A stretch of 10,361 nt of DNA from Candidatus Melainabacteria bacterium (GTDB lineage Bacteria; Cyanobacteriota; Vampirovibrionia; Obscuribacterales; Obscuribacteraceae): the NCBI GenBank assembly GCA_016209785.1, contig JACQVM010000231.1, positions 1 through 10,361 of the forward strand, in the 5' to 3' direction. The notes beneath the pieces are model-generated. The model was not told where the DNA came from, did no database searches, and saw only the letters and a list, made by a program, of their open reading frames with translations. The translations under genes were made by a program, and so were the position numbers. Below, in pieces: positions 1 to 6,586 of the stretch (positions within the stretch are counted from its first letter, which is position 1; every line of letters starts with the position of its first letter).

Positions 1-113
1 CATGGACACAGATTGCTTACATTGGGCTTCTGTCTGGTGTATCCTTTGTGGTTACTGTTGTGGTCGGTCGTTTGGTAAATAGTTATTTTGTGAGGCAGGC
101 ACGGGCAAATTAA
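1..113 (+). CDS. C-terminal end of an integral membrane protein (5' truncated by window edge)
   Basis: Reading from position 3, an open frame encodes 36 residues and ends at TAA 111-113. The visible part begins WTQIAYIGLLSG, continues as a hydrophobic stretch rich in Val, Leu and Gly (one probable transmembrane helix), and ends with a short basic tail, YFVRQARAN. This shape, a final helix followed by positive residues, fits an inner-membrane protein with a cytoplasmic C-terminus. Too little remains to name a family. The other two forward frames stop earlier (around 76-84) and look less protein-like. The next gene in the same direction begins about 90 nt downstream, so the protein may belong to the same metal-related locus, but that is only inferred from position. 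Confidence 0.6.
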   Translation, partial: WTQIAYIGLLSGVSFVVTVVVGRLVNSYFVRQARAN

Positions 114-114
114 A

Positions 115-155
115 CCATGAGCATTGTTGGCAGTTAGATACTCATGGCAGCAATG
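115..155 (+). repeat. Two interleaved inverted repeats in the 114-202 intergenic stretch
   Basis: CCATGAG at 115-121 is the exact reverse complement of CTCATGG at 141-147. Immediately inside and after these, CATTGTTG at 122-129 can pair with CAGCAATG at 148-155 (seven Watson-Crick pairs plus one G-U). The two stems are interleaved (arm A, arm B, 11-nt gap, arm A', arm B'), an arrangement found in pseudoknots or in mutually exclusive hairpins. There are no linker bases between the arms, so both stems are unlikely to form fully at once. No T-run follows, so it is not a typical intrinsic terminator. It lies just after the stop codon of the upstream gene and 48 nt before the next start. Its function is unknown. 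Confidence 0.4.
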
Positions 156-202
156 TAAGTAAGGATGTAAAATATTAGTGTAATGGCAACCCATGTGAGA
201 CC

Positions 203-613
203 TTGAAACAAGTTTTTACTATCTTGATGTTGCTCCTGGCGGTGTTTTATTCAACGCCGCATGCTGGCTGTTTGTGTCAGCATACAACAATTGTGCGACC
301 GCTCGATCAGAATGCACACAGTTGCTGTAAGGTTCAAAGGTCCGAGGTGTGCAGTTCAGTTCAAACACAAGTGGGTAACGGATCAAAGTGTTGTAGCAGC
401 ATGGAGCGTCTTTTGCCTGTCGTAGCTAGTTCTGCCGAAGTAGTTGGCAGTTCAGAGGTGGTCTGGGCGAAGGTTGTTAGGCTTTATGGTATTGGGGAGC
501 TGGAGAAATCGGTCTATCAAGGGTCTGTGTTGAACAATAACCGGGCACCACCAAGGATTAGCGGCATGGGCTCCAGCGATACTTACTTGTTTAAAAGAAC
601 ATTGCTCATTTGA
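203..613 (+). CDS. Small secreted Cys-rich protein, probably linked to metal efflux
   Basis: This 136-residue protein starts at TTG 203. No in-frame ATG or GTG lies just upstream, and the TTG start gives a good Sec signal peptide (MKQ followed by a hydrophobic core, cleavage expected near PHAG at 19-22). An in-frame ATG at 227 would cut the signal peptide short. The ribosome binding site is weak (GTGAGA around 195-200). The mature N-terminal part is rich in Cys: residues 23, 25, 41, 42, 50, 63 and 64, with two CC pairs, which suits binding of soft metals or disulfide formation. The C-terminus reads RAPPRISG, then TYLFKRTLLI. As I recall, small secreted proteins with Cys clusters and a similar Pro-Pro plus aliphatic C-terminal ending occur at the head of Cus/Czc-type efflux loci in other bacteria. 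That resemblance is from memory, not a search. The family is not named and the function is inferred from context. Confidence 0.6.
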   Translation: MKQVFTILMLLLAVFYSTPHAGCLCQHTTIVRPLDQNAHSCCKVQRSEVCSSVQTQVGNGSKCCSSMERLLPVVASSAEVVGSSEVVWAKVVRLYGIGELEKSVYQGSVLNNNRAPPRISGMGSSDTYLFKRTLLI

Positions 614-646
614 GTTCTTGTACAAACAGGACTTTGATGGGTGTTT

Positions 647-675
647 TTGTGTGTTGAGCAAACGCTCACTATAAA
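647..675 (+). promoter_or_regulatory. Candidate promoter with a dyad filling its spacer, ahead of the efflux operon
   Basis: TTGTGT (647-652) and TATAAA (670-675) are separated by exactly 17 nt and resemble sigma70-type -35 and -10 boxes (3/6 and 5/6 matches). The spacer contains TGAGC-AAAC-GCTCA (655-668), a perfect 5-bp inverted repeat around 4 nt, which would be a natural place for a repressor or activator to bind. Transcription would start near 682 and leave about 80 nt of leader before the ATG at 764. This is seen in sequence only. The -35 match is weak and no known metalloregulator consensus is recognised. Confidence 0.3.
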
Positions 676-696
676 CATCTGGGCAAAATTGCCTGC

Positions 697-709
697 TCTT
701 AGGCTAAGA
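697..709. repeat. 13-bp palindrome TCTTAGGCTAAGA in the leader of the efflux operon
   Basis: TCTTAG (697-702) and CTAAGA (704-709) are perfect inverted repeats around a single G. With a 1-nt centre it cannot fold into a stable RNA hairpin, so if it is functional it is more likely a DNA-binding site for a dimeric protein. It lies downstream of the candidate promoter at 647-675 and 54 nt before the next start codon. Apart from this, the promoter candidate and a Shine-Dalgarno-like AGAGAG at 752-757, nothing else stands out in 614-763. Confidence 0.3.
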
Positions 710-763
710 TGTCTGCTTTTGTAAAAGTGGCAGCTTACTTGAAAAGGATCAAGAGAGCAAGTC

Positions 764-1189
764 ATGAACAGAATAATTGTATTGCTAGGAACAGTTTTGA
801 TGTTTACAGCGTGGTTAGATTGTGACCAGGCTTGGGCTGCTGGATGCAAGCAGTGGTATGGATATTTAATTGATCGTCAGTGCGCTGAATCAGTTGAAAA
901 AGACACCAAACCAAAGGCTTTTGTTTTGCATCATACAAAAGATTGTGCCTTAATGTCTAATTGTCAGGCGAAAGGCTATGCACTGTTTGTCGACGGCAAG
1001 TGGTACGACCTGGACAAGCGTGGCAATGAGCTAGCTATACAGGTTCTGCAAGGAAGCAGGAAAGAACACGGCTTTTATGTTCAGGTGACTGCTGTGCTGC
1101 AAGGCAAAATGTTAAAAGTCAATAGTCTCCAAGAAAGTAAGGAGCCAACAATTAACAGCGTGGAGAAGGAAAGAAATGGCACCGATTGA
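764..1189 (+). CDS. Secreted Cys/His protein of unknown function, first gene of the efflux operon
   Basis: The 141-residue product starts at ATG 764, preceded by AGAGAG at 752-757 (6-nt spacing). Residues 1-25 form a Sec signal peptide with an AWA-type cleavage site (A23-W24-A25). The mature domain has a recognisable pattern: G33-Y-L-I-D then C40, followed by H56-H57-T-K-D-C61 and C67, then G71-Y and a beta-rich segment with VDGKWYDLD and a VQVTAVLQGKML strand. I recall short periplasmic proteins of this form (G-x-x-D...C...H...C...C...G) as 'hypothetical protein' entries, and the compact beta-strand pattern suggests a small barrel. The clustered C40, H56, H57, C61 and C67 could bind a metal ion, but this is inference. 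The 3' end overlaps the adaptor gene by 14 nt, so the two are probably translated together and the protein most likely serves the periplasmic side of the efflux system. Confidence 0.75.
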   Translation: MNRIIVLLGTVLMFTAWLDCDQAWAAGCKQWYGYLIDRQCAESVEKDTKPKAFVLHHTKDCALMSNCQAKGYALFVDGKWYDLDKRGNELAIQVLQGSRKEHGFYVQVTAVLQGKMLKVNSLQESKEPTINSVEKERNGTD

Positions 1190-2825
1190 CGTAAGCAGAA
1201 GAGTACACACCCAGGAGAGTCCTCATAAGGTGAGAATGGTGGATTGGTTCAGGAAAAATTTTTGGGCTGTCGCCACAATTATCACAGTGACTGTGGTGTG
1301 TGCGATTATCGTTAAGGTCTTCAAAAAGCCAGGACAAATGAGTGTTCTGGAGTCGCAGGCCATGGATATGAGCGTGATGGTACCGCCAAAAGGAGCAGTG
1401 CCTGTAGGTATAGCTAGAGTCGAGAGGGGTCATATTGAAGGATCCGTGACTTACACTGGGAGTGTCCAGGCGTACCTAGACGAGGATGTCTACCCGCGTG
1501 TGACGGGCCGAGTAGTAGCTATGCCGGTATATCCAGGAGACAGGGTTGCAAGAGGTCAACTACTTGTTCAGTTAGACCCAGCAGACAACTCTGAGTACTT
1601 AGCAAAACTAGATGAGGCTAAGTACGCTGAAGACGCTGCTATGCATAATGCAGGAATAGCCAAGGAGGAATTCGACCAGAGGTGGTATGAGTTGACTGCC
1701 AGAAAAGAAGCCGAAGAAGCAGCCCGCAAGGTAGTTGATGAAGTTAAGGCAAATCTTGCTTATTGGAAACCAGAAGTTGAGCGACAAAAGGTACTTTTGC
1801 AAGCTAAGGTTGTATCTCTTGAGGAGTATCAAAGAGAGTCTTCTGAGCTGAGAGCAGCTCAAGCCAAGCTGGAGCAGACTGAGGCCAAGCTGCGTGAGGC
1901 TACCAATACGCGCCTTGCGGCTCAGGCTGCCTTCGATGCTATGGTGCATCATGTCGGACACAATTATGCAGCGGCAAAGCAAGCTAAAGCAGTAGCCAGA
2001 AATGCTGCCATTTACGAGAAATACACACGGCTGGTAGCTCACGATGATGCTGTAGTGACAAAAAGAATCATCAGCCCAGGAGTGGTTGTGAATCCTGGAA
2101 TGTTGATTTTGAAGCTGGCACATGTAAGGCAAGTGCGCGTGCAGGCCCAAGTTGCCAGTGAGGACGTAGAGCAGATCCGGCTGGGCAGCAAAGTTTATAT
2201 CAAGGCTGCCGAGCAGTCCCGCAATGAAGTAGTGGCATCGGTGACTTCCATCTTTCCTGCAGCTGATCCTGTTACTCGAACGTTGACGGTAGAGGCGCTT
2301 ATCGATAATGTGTTTCCAGATGCTGTAAGTGTCAGCAAGCAAGTGAGGACTGTGGGGCAATACAAATTCCTTCCGGGGCAGTATGTGGTAATGCGTATAG
2401 TGACCGGAGAGAATGAAGGACTCATCATACCGGCAAGCGCTGTTATTTGGCGGGAAGGGAAACCTCAAGCTTGGAAAGCTGTCTCATATGGCCCATACAA
2501 TGGTGCTACGCAGTATCAATGCCCCATGCATCCTGATGTGACATTAGACAAGCCAGGCAAGTGTCCGAAATGCAGCATGGATTTAGTTCCTAAACAGATT
2601 GGCGGTCAGAAGATTGCGCAATTGGTGGATGTGGAAATTGGGTTGTCGAGCCCTGACAAAACAGAGATTGTAAGTGGGTTGAAGGAAGGCGATGAGGTGG
2701 TATTTGCTGGCTATGCAAGGTTGCAACCAGGCATGTCAGTTGTCGGGAGTCAGTGGGGCAGGAATGGTCCTGTGCAGCTGCCATTGGCCTCAGATGTCTC
2801 TGGCAAGAGGTACCGTAAGTGGTAA
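1176..2825 (+). CDS. RND efflux adaptor (HlyD/CusB-type periplasmic fusion protein) with heavy-metal-binding domain
   Basis: This 549-residue membrane-fusion protein links the inner-membrane pump to the outer-membrane channel. ATG 1176 has a strong purine-rich site (GGAGAAGGA, 1162-1170, 5-nt spacing). A later ATG at 1236 is possible but its Shine-Dalgarno sequence sits too close. Domains in order: a single transmembrane anchor at about 30-49 with no lipobox; the first lipoyl half at about 95-135 (VTGRVVAMPVYPGDRV, LLVQLDP); a long Ala/Glu/Lys-rich helical hairpin at about 140-282; the second lipoyl half at about 286-316 (ISPGVVVNPGMLILKL); a beta-barrel at about 317-410; and a membrane-proximal domain to the end. 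A heavy-metal-binding zinc-ribbon-like motif is inserted in the last domain at 447-472: C449-P-M-H452-P, then C463-P-K-C466-S-M468-D-L-V-P. This motif is known from CusB-like adaptors and copper ATPases, and it supports a Cu/Ag or similar substrate. The gene overlaps its neighbours by 14 and 7 nt. Confidence 0.92.
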   Translation: MAPIDVSRRVHTQESPHKVRMVDWFRKNFWAVATIITVTVVCAIIVKVFKKPGQMSVLESQAMDMSVMVPPKGAVPVGIARVERGHIEGSVTYTGSVQAYLDEDVYPRVTGRVVAMPVYPGDRVARGQLLVQLDPADNSEYLAKLDEAKYAEDAAMHNAGIAKEEFDQRWYELTARKEAEEAARKVVDEVKANLAYWKPEVERQKVLLQAKVVSLEEYQRESSELRAAQAKLEQTEAKLREATNTRLAAQAAFDAMVHHVGHNYAAAKQAKAVARNAAIYEKYTRLVAHDDAVVTKRIISPGVVVNPGMLILKLAHVRQVRVQAQVASEDVEQIRLGSKVYIKAAEQSRNEVVASVTSIFPAADPVTRTLTVEALIDNVFPDAVSVSKQVRTVGQYKFLPGQYVVMRIVTGENEGLIIPASAVIWREGKPQAWKAVSYGPYNGATQYQCPMHPDVTLDKPGKCPKCSMDLVPKQIGGQKIAQLVDVEIGLSSPDKTEIVSGLKEGDEVVFAGYARLQPGMSVVGSQWGRNGPVQLPLASDVSGKRYRKW

Positions 2826-5800
2826 GTGGCGAAGAGCAGAAAGTGCCACCCAGCCAGGAAATGGTAAGCCGAGGCTTCAACATCAGTGCCTGGTCTATTG
2901 AGCATCCTTACACAATTGCTGCTTTTTATCTGTCCATAGTGATTCTGGCAGTAGTTGCCATCGGGTTCTACATGCCCAAGCGGCTGATGCCTTATGTGCA
3001 AAGCCCCATGATTGGTGTTGTAAGCATGCAGCCAGGGCTTTCTGCCGAGGAGATGGAGACTTATATAAGCAAGCCAATTGAGGAGCGGATGGTGGACATC
3101 CGGGGTGTGCGGTACATCCGCTCGACTTCTCAGGAAGGCTTCTCCATGGTTTCTTTGGAATTTCCTTATGGTACCGACATGAGACGCTCCTTGGTAGAAG
3201 TGCAGTCGCTCATGAATGTTGTCCAGGCTGATCTCCCGGTAACAGGGGCAAACTTAAAGCCTAGTTGGGTTTTGCTCATTGACCCGCTTAACTTGCCAGT
3301 GCTGACATTTAACCTGACAGCTCCTGGTTGGGATCCAGTCAGATTGAGGGAACTAGCCGACAACGAGATAACCAACCGGCTAAAGAAAGTCCCTGACGTT
3401 TGGTCCATATACTCCTTTGGGGGCTATAAACGTCAGCTTCAGGTGCTGGTCAATCGCAACAAGCTAGCAGCTTTTGGTTTATCGATTCTTGATGTGCGGG
3501 ATGCCATCGACCGGCAAAACATAGCAAAGCCTGCCGGGAGACTAACCTATGGTGGCAGCGAGTCAATTGCTAGGGTGAACAGTCTTGCCCAGGATGCCCA
3601 GCAGGTGGCTACTTATCCCATTTATGCAGCAGGAGATCGCGTAGTTTATGTCAAGGACGTAGCGCAGGTTGTGGATACATACTGGGAAAAGCGGGCTAGT
3701 TATCACCATGTGCATGATGGCCAGATTGAGCCTGGCATTGAAATAAGCGTTATTCAGACGCCAGAGGCCAGCTCACCAAAAGTAATTGCTGGTGTGATGA
3801 AAGAAATTAGAGCGCTGGAGAAAGACTTTCCTGGGATTGCCTTTGAGGTTAGCTACGACAACTCTCACTTTGTTGGAATACTCATGCATAACATGATTGC
3901 GGAGCTTGGTGTTGCAATTGTGCTTACAGGAATAGCGGTTTTGCTGTTTCTTGGACAGTGGCGTGCAACTCTTATCTCGATGCTCACTATCCCAATCTCG
4001 CTGGCTATGGCGGTACTGGCTCTTATCCCTATGGGAATGACGCTCAACAGCTCGACACTTATTGGTCTTTTGTTGTCGATTGGCAGGCTGGTTGATGACT
4101 CAATAATTGACATACATTCTATTGAGCGGCACTTGCGTATGGGCAAGGATCCAAGAGAGGCCACTATTGATGGTATTACAGAGGTACGCCTTGCAGTAGC
4201 CGCCTCGACACTGGTTCTTATACTTGCACTGGCACCCTTGCTGTTCTGCGGGGGGATAGTCGAGCAAATGTTTGTGGGGCTTGTCTGGCCCATTATTTAT
4301 GGCTTGCTGGCGTCGTTTTTGGTATCACTTACTTTGACGGCGGTGCTGGCAGAGAAATTTCTGCGAGTCAAGAGGGAGTCATATGAGAACGTGCATGAGT
4401 TTTGGCTAGGTAAGCAATTAAGACTGCTTGTACTTGAGCCGTTCGACCGGATGTTGACCAACCTGGAGCATGGCTATGCGCGATTGATTGCCTGGATGCT
4501 AAAGCACCGTTTTGTGAACATGGCGCGTATCCTTTCAACGATTGTAATTGGTTTTACCTTTTACAACTTTATCGGCAGTGAGATGATGCCACTTGCCGAT
4601 GTTGGGCAAGCTTACGGCGTGCTTGAGGTCAAATCCGGGCTTTCCTTTGACGAGACTGAAAAGATTACAACACAAGTTGAGCAAATTATGCTCAAGCACT
4701 CCCAAATCGAAGATGTGGCGACGGAGATAGGCATAGACCCGGGCGGTACCTATTTCAACGGATACAACATGCCGGGAGCTAACTACGCAACATTTATGAT
4801 CACGTTGAGTGATAAAGATGAGCGCAAAAAGACAATCTGGAACGTGATTGACAGCGTTCAGAAGGAAGCAATGGAGACAATTCCAGGTATAAGACGGCTG
4901 CAGATTAAGGAGATGGGATCAGATGTGATGGCAAGCTCGCAGGCACCAATTTCCATTCTTGTGACTGGTCCTGACATGAATATCTTGTCTGGTCTAGCTG
5001 AGCAAACAGCAGACATTGCCAGGCAAACATATGGCATGCACCAAGTGGCGACGGATTGGGCATTAAGTAAGCCGGACTGGGAAATTAAAGTAGATAAGCC
5101 CAGAGCGCAAGAGATTGGGTTGACTCCGTCTCAGATTGCAGACCAGGCCTATTATTCAGTGACTGGCGCCTTGACAAATGAATATTACCGCTTGCCCAGT
5201 ATCAGGCAAAAGACAATTTTAGTGCGGTATGACGAGCCTCAAAGACGAGATCCCCATGATCTTTTGTTGATGACGGTGACAACGCGGGATGGCAGGCAGG
5301 TGCCGCTGAAAAGCGTAGCGCACCTGGAATATCGCGAAGCTCCTACAATGATAAGCCATGACCAGATGCGACGAGCCATAACCGTCATGGGCTACTACCG
5401 GATAGGAGAGCCTCCGTCCATGGATATTGCGATGGAGGTAATGATGAAGGCCATGGCTAAGCTCAACTGGCCGCCAGGCTATACGATTGAGGTGCGCGGC
5501 GACATGACGCAAATGATGGATGCATTTCAGCGTCTCTTGCTTGGGCTACAGCTTGCGGTGCTTTTCATCTTTCTTGTACTGGTGGCGCAGTTTAGAGGAT
5601 TTTTGCAGCCTCTGCAGATGATTTTTTCTTTGCCGCTTGAGCTATCAGGAGTGTTTTTTGCTCTTTGGCTAGCTCACCAGGCATTTTCTACTGTTTCCAT
5701 TATGGCTGTAATTGTTCTTACCGGCATGGACATCACAACGGCAATTCTGCTGATTGATCAAATTTTGCGACTAAGAGATCAAGGCGTGCCCAGAGACGAA

Positions 5801-6055
5801 GCAATTATCAGAGCCTGTCCCCAAAGACTACGTCCTATTTTGATGACCTCTGTAATTACGATCATTGTCATGTTGCCAGTATCTATTGCACCTAAAACAG
5901 GCATGGATGCTTACTCGCCATTAGGTACTGTCATTGTTGGAGGGCTCATAGTTGGGACCATTCTTAGCTTGCTAGACATTCCTATTATGCATACCTATGT
6001 AGATGATTTGGTTAACTGGCTTAACCAGAAGCTAAAGCGGAGAGTGGTCAAGTGA
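2819..6055 (+). CDS. RND-family efflux permease (AcrB/CusA superfamily), probable metal exporter
   Basis: The 1078-residue inner-membrane pump has the usual RND length and layout: TM1 at about 32-51, a large periplasmic loop, a TM2-TM6 block from about 359, a second periplasmic loop, and a final TM block from about 905. It should export substrate using the proton gradient, together with the adaptor upstream and the TolC protein downstream. GTG 2819 is chosen because AGAGG (2806-2810) lies 8 nt ahead and it overlaps the adaptor stop by 7 nt. ATG 2861 is the alternative, but AGGAA abuts it. TM4 carries GRLVDDSIID with the acidic pair D426-D427, like AcrB D407-D408. At the TM10 site of AcrB K940 the sequence reads GMDITTAIL, giving T973. 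CusA/CzcA proteins usually have a single Asp in TM4, so this pump belongs to neither classical group. The substrate is inferred from the partner adaptor. EMGSDVM in the second periplasmic loop lies near the region of CusA's Met672 but does not align exactly. Confidence 0.93.
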   Translation: MVSGEEQKVPPSQEMVSRGFNISAWSIEHPYTIAAFYLSIVILAVVAIGFYMPKRLMPYVQSPMIGVVSMQPGLSAEEMETYISKPIEERMVDIRGVRYIRSTSQEGFSMVSLEFPYGTDMRRSLVEVQSLMNVVQADLPVTGANLKPSWVLLIDPLNLPVLTFNLTAPGWDPVRLRELADNEITNRLKKVPDVWSIYSFGGYKRQLQVLVNRNKLAAFGLSILDVRDAIDRQNIAKPAGRLTYGGSESIARVNSLAQDAQQVATYPIYAAGDRVVYVKDVAQVVDTYWEKRASYHHVHDGQIEPGIEISVIQTPEASSPKVIAGVMKEIRALEKDFPGIAFEVSYDNSHFVGILMHNMIAELGVAIVLTGIAVLLFLGQWRATLISMLTIPISLAMAVLALIPMGMTLNSSTLIGLLLSIGRLVDDSIIDIHSIERHLRMGKDPREATIDGITEVRLAVAASTLVLILALAPLLFCGGIVEQMFVGLVWPIIYGLLASFLVSLTLTAVLAEKFLRVKRESYENVHEFWLGKQLRLLVLEPFDRMLTNLEHGYARLIAWMLKHRFVNMARILSTIVIGFTFYNFIGSEMMPLADVGQAYGVLEVKSGLSFDETEKITTQVEQIMLKHSQIEDVATEIGIDPGGTYFNGYNMPGANYATFMITLSDKDERKKTIWNVIDSVQKEAMETIPGIRRLQIKEMGSDVMASSQAPISILVTGPDMNILSGLAEQTADIARQTYGMHQVATDWALSKPDWEIKVDKPRAQEIGLTPSQIADQAYYSVTGALTNEYYRLPSIRQKTILVRYDEPQRRDPHDLLLMTVTTRDGRQVPLKSVAHLEYREAPTMISHDQMRRAITVMGYYRIGEPPSMDIAMEVMMKAMAKLNWPPGYTIEVRGDMTQMMDAFQRLLLGLQLAVLFIFLVLVAQFRGFLQPLQMIFSLPLELSGVFFALWLAHQAFSTVSIMAVIVLTGMDITTAILLIDQILRLRDQGVPRDEAIIRACPQRLRPILMTSVITIIVMLPVSIAPKTGMDAYSPLGTVIVGGLIVGTILSLLDIPIMHTYVDDLVNWLNQKLKRRVVK

Positions 6056-6579
6056 TGTCAGTCCTGAATAATGCTCAGCTCAAGGACAAGCGCAGGCTAC
6101 GACAGTTTGGTCCGGGTACCATTGTGCTGATTATAGGACTACTTGTGATAGGCTGCTGGAGGCTTTTTAATCCACCCAGAGTGTTAATTGAAAGGGCGCT
6201 GGAAACAAGCGGTGAGCCTTATGTTGAGCGGAAGCCGTCTGTATCTGATCTTCTTGCCTGGTCAGGGGAGCTACACTTGAGCATGTCCCAAAAGGATTCC
6301 CTTGGAAAGCTTTTGGAGGAAGAGAAAGTGAAGCTCACTGATGTTGAGGACAAGATTGTCAAAGTGACACAAGAGTTTAATGACTTTGTTAGCAAACATC
6401 AGACAGGTGGAGCTGGGCTAGAGGAATTGAAGGGTGCTGCGGAGCCAATATTAGAATTAAGCAGGCAAAAGAGGCGGATAGAACAAGGCTTTGTTGAGAT
6501 GGGTCTGGCTGTGCTGGACAAGGTTCAGAAGGATAAGGTAAAGGAACTGTGGGAAGCAAGGCTAACAAGAAGGGGGTAG
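6055..6579 (+). CDS. Small membrane-anchored periplasmic helical protein, Spy/CpxP/CnrX-like
   Basis: This 174-residue protein starts at ATG 6055, which overlaps the pump's stop codon as TGATG. GTG 6052 one codon upstream is equally possible (GGAG 6039-6042 spaces better with it). A basic N-terminus (KDKRRLR, residues 10-16) precedes a hydrophobic stretch at about 21-34 ending VIGC. This may be a transmembrane anchor, or a lipoprotein signal with Cys34 as the lipidated residue. From about residue 60 the protein is almost wholly helical and charged, with ELHLSMSQKDSLGKLLEEE followed by long heptad-like helices. That resembles the L-x-(L/M)-(S/T)-x-x-Q start of Spy/CpxP/CnrX-type periplasmic proteins, which include metal sensors and chaperones. 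It has few His and no Cys in the periplasmic part, so direct metal binding is not evident. Its position between pump and channel suggests a sensor, chaperone or accessory of the complex. Confidence 0.65.
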   Translation: MSVLNNAQLKDKRRLRQFGPGTIVLIIGLLVIGCWRLFNPPRVLIERALETSGEPYVERKPSVSDLLAWSGELHLSMSQKDSLGKLLEEEKVKLTDVEDKIVKVTQEFNDFVSKHQTGGAGLEELKGAAEPILELSRQKRRIEQGFVEMGLAVLDKVQKDKVKELWEARLTRRG

Positions 6580-6586
6580 CTAGCTC

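Noticed and set aside
117..158. Tiny open frames MSIVGS (117-137) and MAAM (144-158) as leader peptides
   Set aside because: They are very short, lack convincing ribosome binding sites, and arise from the ATG in the inverted repeats. No attenuation signal is evident.
655..668. TGAGC-AAAC-GCTCA hairpin as an intrinsic terminator for the Cys-rich gene
   Set aside because: The stem is only 5 bp and is not followed by a T-run on either strand. Its position in a promoter spacer makes an operator more likely.
583..849. 88-codon minus-strand frame covering the 614-763 intergenic region
   Set aside because: It overlaps the start of the secreted protein gene at 764 and the end of the Cys-rich gene, has no protein-like features, and lies over the likely promoter.
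1608..2468. Long open frame of 286 codons on the minus strand, antisense to the adaptor gene
   Set aside because: It lies wholly within the strongly supported adaptor. Its translation is rich in Cys, His, Ser and Tyr with no recognisable domain, as expected of a shadow frame.
3865..4293. 142-codon minus-strand open frame antisense to the RND permease
   Set aside because: It mirrors the transmembrane codons of the pump. The Ser/Ile-rich composition and lack of a ribosome binding site suggest no real gene.
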